A stretch of DNA of 64,000 nucleotides from Paenibacillus sp. 37. GTDB lineage: Bacteria > Bacillota > Bacilli > Paenibacillales > Paenibacillaceae. Made by a program: the position numbers and the translations under genes. Positions 60,758-64,000 of the stretch are shown in pieces. The notes below the pieces were generated by a model that worked only from the letters and a program-made list of their open reading frames with translations, was not told where the DNA came from and ran no database searches. Every line of letters begins with the position of its first letter. Within the stretch, counting starts at the first letter, position 1. The stretch spans positions 6,944,001 to 7,008,000 of the forward strand of contig NZ_CP043761.1 in assembly GCF_008386395.1 (NCBI RefSeq), written 5' to 3'.

Positions 60758-62122
60758 TTACTTTGCCGCCTGAGCCTTTTTCAATTTATCAGCAACGGCT
60801 TGAGTGTTGGATTGGATAGCAGCAGTTGCTTTGTCCAATGTTTTCTTCCCGTTTGCTACCTGTGTCAATTCTTTCAATACAATTGACCGAAATCTCAATT
60901 CAAAATTTGGTGACTTGTTCATGAGAACATAACTTGTTATCGATGAATCCAGATTAGGTTTTAATTTGTAGAATGCATCCAACTTGTAACCGGAGTACTC
61001 TTTAATCATGCGAGATAGAGGAGCACCGATACTATTATTCGAGTTCTTGGGTTTATAGTATTCATTAGCGTATTCTTCTCCATTGAAATATTTGATGAAA
61101 TCCCAAGCGGCATCAACATGAGATGCGCCTGCTGGAATCGCGAATATCTCATGAATATATACGTTGCCTGTTGATTTTCGGTCCTTAGCCGCAGGGCCGG
61201 CAGCAATACCAAGTGTGAAAGGTTTGTAATTCTTCACACTATTTTTTGCTGCTTGCAGGGACTGCAACTGACTAATAGAGGCTACTTTCATAGCAGATCG
61301 TCCCATAATGAACGAATTACTTTCCAAGTAACTTTTGCCGGACAGACTGATCAGCTCGTCAAGTACTCCGGACTTCGTTGCCTCACTCGATAGACGATAA
61401 GCATTTTTCCATGCAGTTGTATTTGCAGTAGCCTTTAGGGTGTTTGGATCCAAGTACGTTAATCCTTCTGTTCTGGCGATATCCATTACCAAATTACTGG
61501 ATCCAAAGGAGCTTAGGCCCCAAATTCGGGAGTTCTTATCTCCCTTGGTTGGGAATTTCTTAGCAAGATTCAATATCTCTTCCCATGTCATCCCATCCGT
61601 TGGTGTTTTAACATTGTACTTTTTAAATAAATCAGCATTATACAGAAGAGCGTACGAATCCGCTTTTGGGCTTAACCCATAAAGTTTGCCACCGCCTTGT
61701 TCCTTCAATTCATCAAGCAAGCCGGGGTATAACGTTGTCGTGTCATACGTATCTCGTTTAATTAAAGGTTCTAAATCGACCAGTTTTTTATCTTTAGACA
61801 TTTGTTGGTATTGGTAAGGGGGTAGCATCACAAGATCCGGTGAATACTTTTGGATGGCCCCGTTGTAATCCCTAATCGCTTCCATACCTCCAGGTGTAAC
61901 TACTTCAATATTTACATTCGGGTACTTCTGACTAAACAGATCTCCATATGTCATTTTGAAATCATCTTCATTCCAGTACAATACTTTTAAAGTACGTGTC
62001 GAATCTGCCTCGTTGTCCGAATTTGCAAAAACTTGCTTGCCTGTGCTGAAAACGGTTGAAATACCGATTAACATAACACTTAGACTAACGAGCATGGCCT
62101 TCTGTAATACCTTATGCTTCAA
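60758..62122 (-). CDS. Orphan extracellular solute-binding protein (family 1, sugar type)
   Basis: 454 residues from TTG at 62122, which follows GGAGG by 8 nt; a GTG at 62137 overlaps that site. The N-terminal hydrophobic segment (MLVSLSVMLIGISTVFS) lacks a lipobox Cys. The body has the SBP_bac_1 pattern: LKVLYWNEDDFKMTYGDLFSQKYPNVNIEVVTPGG, KYSPDLVMLPPYQYQQ, LYGLSPKADSYALLYNADLFKKYNVKTP, MTWEEILNLAKKF, and IPAGASHVDAAWDFIKYFNG. No permease or ATPase genes are adjacent. Next to it, divergently, lies an OmpR-type two-component pair, so it may act as a sensor accessory rather than in transport. Confidence 0.88.
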   Translation of the reverse strand: MKHKVLQKAMLVSLSVMLIGISTVFSTGKQVFANSDNEADSTRTLKVLYWNEDDFKMTYGDLFSQKYPNVNIEVVTPGGMEAIRDYNGAIQKYSPDLVMLPPYQYQQMSKDKKLVDLEPLIKRDTYDTTTLYPGLLDELKEQGGGKLYGLSPKADSYALLYNADLFKKYNVKTPTDGMTWEEILNLAKKFPTKGDKNSRIWGLSSFGSSNLVMDIARTEGLTYLDPNTLKATANTTAWKNAYRLSSEATKSGVLDELISLSGKSYLESNSFIMGRSAMKVASISQLQSLQAAKNSVKNYKPFTLGIAAGPAAKDRKSTGNVYIHEIFAIPAGASHVDAAWDFIKYFNGEEYANEYYKPKNSNNSIGAPLSRMIKEYSGYKLDAFYKLKPNLDSSITSYVLMNKSPNFELRFRSIVLKELTQVANGKKTLDKATAAIQSNTQAVADKLKKAQAAK

Positions 62123-62327
62123 AAATAAAACCTCCACTCATGTATTGTTCAAACGATTATTCGCTTGTGTTGTACTCAGTATAGAAGTGAAAGCTTATCA
62201 TCTCACTACCGAACTTCTTATCATTTCCTTAAATCATCCTGACGTTATTCAATGCATAAGAAATATCGCTTATAATTATCGTGCTACTCTTCAATTTAAG
62301 GAAGATACAGGAATCAAGGGAGGATCT

Positions 62328-63041
62328 ATGGCGGAAAGCACAATTCTAATGGTGGATGATGAAGCGGAAATTATCCAATTAATGAGTATTTATTTCAATA
62401 ACGAAGGTTACAAGCTTCTGCAAGCAGCAAATGGGATGGAGGCGTTGAAGATTCTGCAGACCAAGCAGGTTGATCTAATTGTACTGGATCTAATGATGCC
62501 CAAGATGGATGGTTTGCAGGCGTGTATGAAAATACGAGAGACGAATCCAATTCCCATCATTATGCTGTCCGCTAAAAGCCAAGATATCGATAAAATATCA
62601 GGCCTCAGCATCGGCGCAGATGACTACGTAACCAAACCATTCAACCCGCTCGAGCTGATCGCACGGATCAAGTCGCAGCTTCGAAGAATGAACCAGTTCA
62701 ACTCCGTTTTGGGCAATGCGAACGAAATACATATCGAAAACGTAGTGATTAATAATGCATCCCACACGGTAACGGTCGATCAACAGGAAATCAAATTGAC
62801 TCCCCGCGAGTTCGCGCTCCTTCATATGCTGGCTGTCAATAGAGGGATGGTGCTGAGTATGGATCGCATCTACGAAGAAGTCTGGAACGAGCCTTTTATG
62901 GAGTCGAAGAATAGCGTCATGGTTCATATCCGTAAGCTCCGTGAGAAGATAGAATCCAATCCACGTGAACCGCGGATCATTAAAACCGTGTGGGGGATTG
63001 GATACAAAATCGAAAGCGATTTAAAAGCAAGGGGTGAGTAG
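62328..63041 (+). CDS. OmpR/VanR-type response regulator
   Basis: 237 residues from ATG at 62328, preceded by GGGAGG; the frame is open for 124 codons upstream, but that part covers the divergent gene's 5' end and has no domain. The receiver (1-118) has MVDDEAE, phospho-acceptor Asp54 in IVLDLMMPKMDG, and Lys in DYVTKPFNP. The winged helix (about 135-235) has LTPREFALLHML, then VLSMDRIYEEVWNEPF, NSVMVHIRKLREKIE and IKTVWGIGYK. It overlaps the downstream kinase gene by 8 bp, so it is in an operon with it. Resembles VanR-like regulators; targets may include the divergent binding-protein gene. Confidence 0.92.
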   Translation: MAESTILMVDDEAEIIQLMSIYFNNEGYKLLQAANGMEALKILQTKQVDLIVLDLMMPKMDGLQACMKIRETNPIPIIMLSAKSQDIDKISGLSIGADDYVTKPFNPLELIARIKSQLRRMNQFNSVLGNANEIHIENVVINNASHTVTVDQQEIKLTPREFALLHMLAVNRGMVLSMDRIYEEVWNEPFMESKNSVMVHIRKLREKIESNPREPRIIKTVWGIGYKIESDLKARGE

Positions 63042-64000
63042 GATCCAACCACAGTGGCTGTATACGATTCGGTGGAGATTAATGCTGATCATGGTTGCAA
63101 GCCTGGTTTTAACAGGCGCAGCTATTTTTTTGGGGTATGTCATGGCGGGAGCGCTGCAAAAAATTGAATATGTGGCTGTCCCGATTAATTGGCTCATTGA
63201 ATATGCCGGGTCCGTTCGCGTGATGATCATTACCGGTATCGTTCTGTTTCCCATCACTTTCTTCCTAACCAGCCTCCGCTTAGTTCGGGATTTACGCGAA
63301 ATCAACACAGGATTGCAGGAAATATCGGCAGGGCGGTTCGGGCAAGTTGTAAGGGTTAAGGGTAAGGATGAGTTAAGCGTCATCACGGAGAGTATGAATC
63401 AATTGAGCAGCGAATGGGATCATTATCTTGCGGAAATCACACGCGGTCTGGGGGAGATTGCGAGCGGGCAGTTTGACCATCAAATCCCGGAAATTGCCGA
63501 TCATCAACTGGGAGAGGTAGCACTCAGCATCAACCGTATGAGCATGCAGTTGAAGCATTCGATTGCAGAGGAACGCAAGGCGGAAAAGACCAAAAATGAT
63601 CTGATCACTGGTGTATCTCATGACCTGCGAACTCCACTGACCTCGATTCTCGGTTTTCTCGAAGTCATTGAGAACGATCGTTATCAGGATGAGGTGGAGA
63701 TGCGTTATTACGTCAACATTGCATATGAGAAATCTTTGGCGCTTCAGCGATTGATCGACGAATTATTCGAATATACACGGGTCAACAACGGCATGCCTCT
63801 GGAACTCAGCGAGCTTAATATGACCGGGTTAATTGGCCAGCTTGCCGAAGAATTCGTACCGATTACCGAGAGTGCAGGCATGGAAATTAGGCTGAACGTC
63901 CAAGAGGGAGACTTCAAAATTCAAGCGGACGGGGCATTGTTGGTACGGGCTTACGAGAATATACTCGCCAATGCCATCCAGTACGGGCGGATGGGCAAAT
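63034..64000 (+). CDS. VanS-like sensor histidine kinase with two HAMP-like segments (partial, 3' end beyond window)
   Basis: 322 residues visible. GTG at 63034 overlaps the regulator's end by 8 bp; no better start with a ribosome-binding site was found, and an internal ATG at 63080 would cut into the first helix. Two membrane helices (about 18-38 and 63-85) bracket a short external loop. Two HAMP-like stretches follow in tandem (EISAGRFGQVVRVKGKDEL and EIASGQFDHQIPEIADHQL). HisKA carries the phosphorylated His in GVSHDLRTPLTSI. The HATPase domain begins and is cut at NAIQYGR. Only a short external domain is present, so the orphan binding protein might supply sensing. Confidence 0.9.
   Translation, partial: MSRIQPQWLYTIRWRLMLIMVASLVLTGAAIFLGYVMAGALQKIEYVAVPINWLIEYAGSVRVMIITGIVLFPITFFLTSLRLVRDLREINTGLQEISAGRFGQVVRVKGKDELSVITESMNQLSSEWDHYLAEITRGLGEIASGQFDHQIPEIADHQLGEVALSINRMSMQLKHSIAEERKAEKTKNDLITGVSHDLRTPLTSILGFLEVIENDRYQDEVEMRYYVNIAYEKSLALQRLIDELFEYTRVNNGMPLELSELNMTGLIGQLAEEFVPITESAGMEIRLNVQEGDFKIQADGALLVRAYENILANAIQYGRMGK

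Noticed and set aside
61956..62327. 124-codon N-terminal extension of the OmpR-type regulator
   Set aside because: It overlaps the 5' end of the divergent binding-protein gene, has no domain, and a strong GGGAGG lies before the ATG at 62328 where the receiver begins.

Overview
The window looks like a chromosomal segment of a Paenibacillus-type, spore-forming, Gram-positive bacterium. Several things point that way: C-terminal triplets of S-layer homology (SLH) domains, a sortase with its substrate, a YheC/YheD spore-coat ATP-grasp protein, the Firmicutes-type araBDA/araR locus with AraR operators, Bacillus-type Zur boxes, many GGAGG ribosome-binding sites with frequent TTG and GTG starts, and 7TM-type sensor kinases. 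No rRNA, tRNA, CRISPR array, complete transposon or prophage is visible. Both ends cut through genes.

Layout. 1-7.8 kb: a secreted repeat protein (cut at the left edge) beside a divergent two-component pair, a BTAD/SARP-type response regulator and a very large hybrid kinase. 8-9.5 kb: malate:quinone oxidoreductase. 9.9-15.1 kb: a five-gene peptide/nickel-type ABC importer operon whose promoter carries two Zur-like operators. 15.3-19.2 kb: an AT-rich toxin/immunity island holding a WXG100-type toxin, a DUF1871-like partner, a SUKH-4-like protein, two unknown proteins and a 40-codon membrane peptide with a masked ribosome-binding site. 19.5-23.9 kb: a helical-repeat protein, an XRE regulator, a membrane diguanylate cyclase and an AAC(3)-like acetyltransferase. 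24-29.6 kb: the L-arabinose locus. 29.7-33.8 kb: a leucine-rich-repeat protein, a 5'-truncated Asp-box protein and a second two-component pair. 33.9-36.8 kb: an SLH surface protein. 37.2-42.5 kb: a three-gene polysaccharide operon with a PilZ-bearing GT2 synthase. 42.6-46.8 kb: small genes (DinB remnant, YheC/D, a small beta-rich protein, a DUF4303 protein, two unknowns, ribosomal protein L25). 47.1-54 kb: a class B sortase and its giant wall-anchored substrate. 54.3-59.4 kb: two more SLH proteins (5'-nucleotidase; Ig-like repeats). 59.9-64 kb: a mannose-lectin-like secreted protein, an orphan solute-binding protein and a third two-component pair (kinase cut at the right edge).

The region is dominated by the cell envelope and signalling. 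Five large exported surface proteins, a sortase, an exopolysaccharide operon, a diguanylate cyclase and three two-component systems lie within 64 kb. The BTAD regulator may control at least two of the surface proteins: similar TTTGGTAAG repeats with 11- or 22-bp phasing sit just upstream of a -10-like hexamer at both the left-end surface protein and the giant sortase substrate. The arabinose genes form a textbook regulated locus, with an AraR box inside the araB promoter spacer and a catabolite-response element just after it. The ABC importer likewise has a Zur box inside its promoter spacer, which suggests zinc or zinc-metallophore uptake rather than peptide nutrition. All functional statements come from reading motifs by eye; no database search was run.
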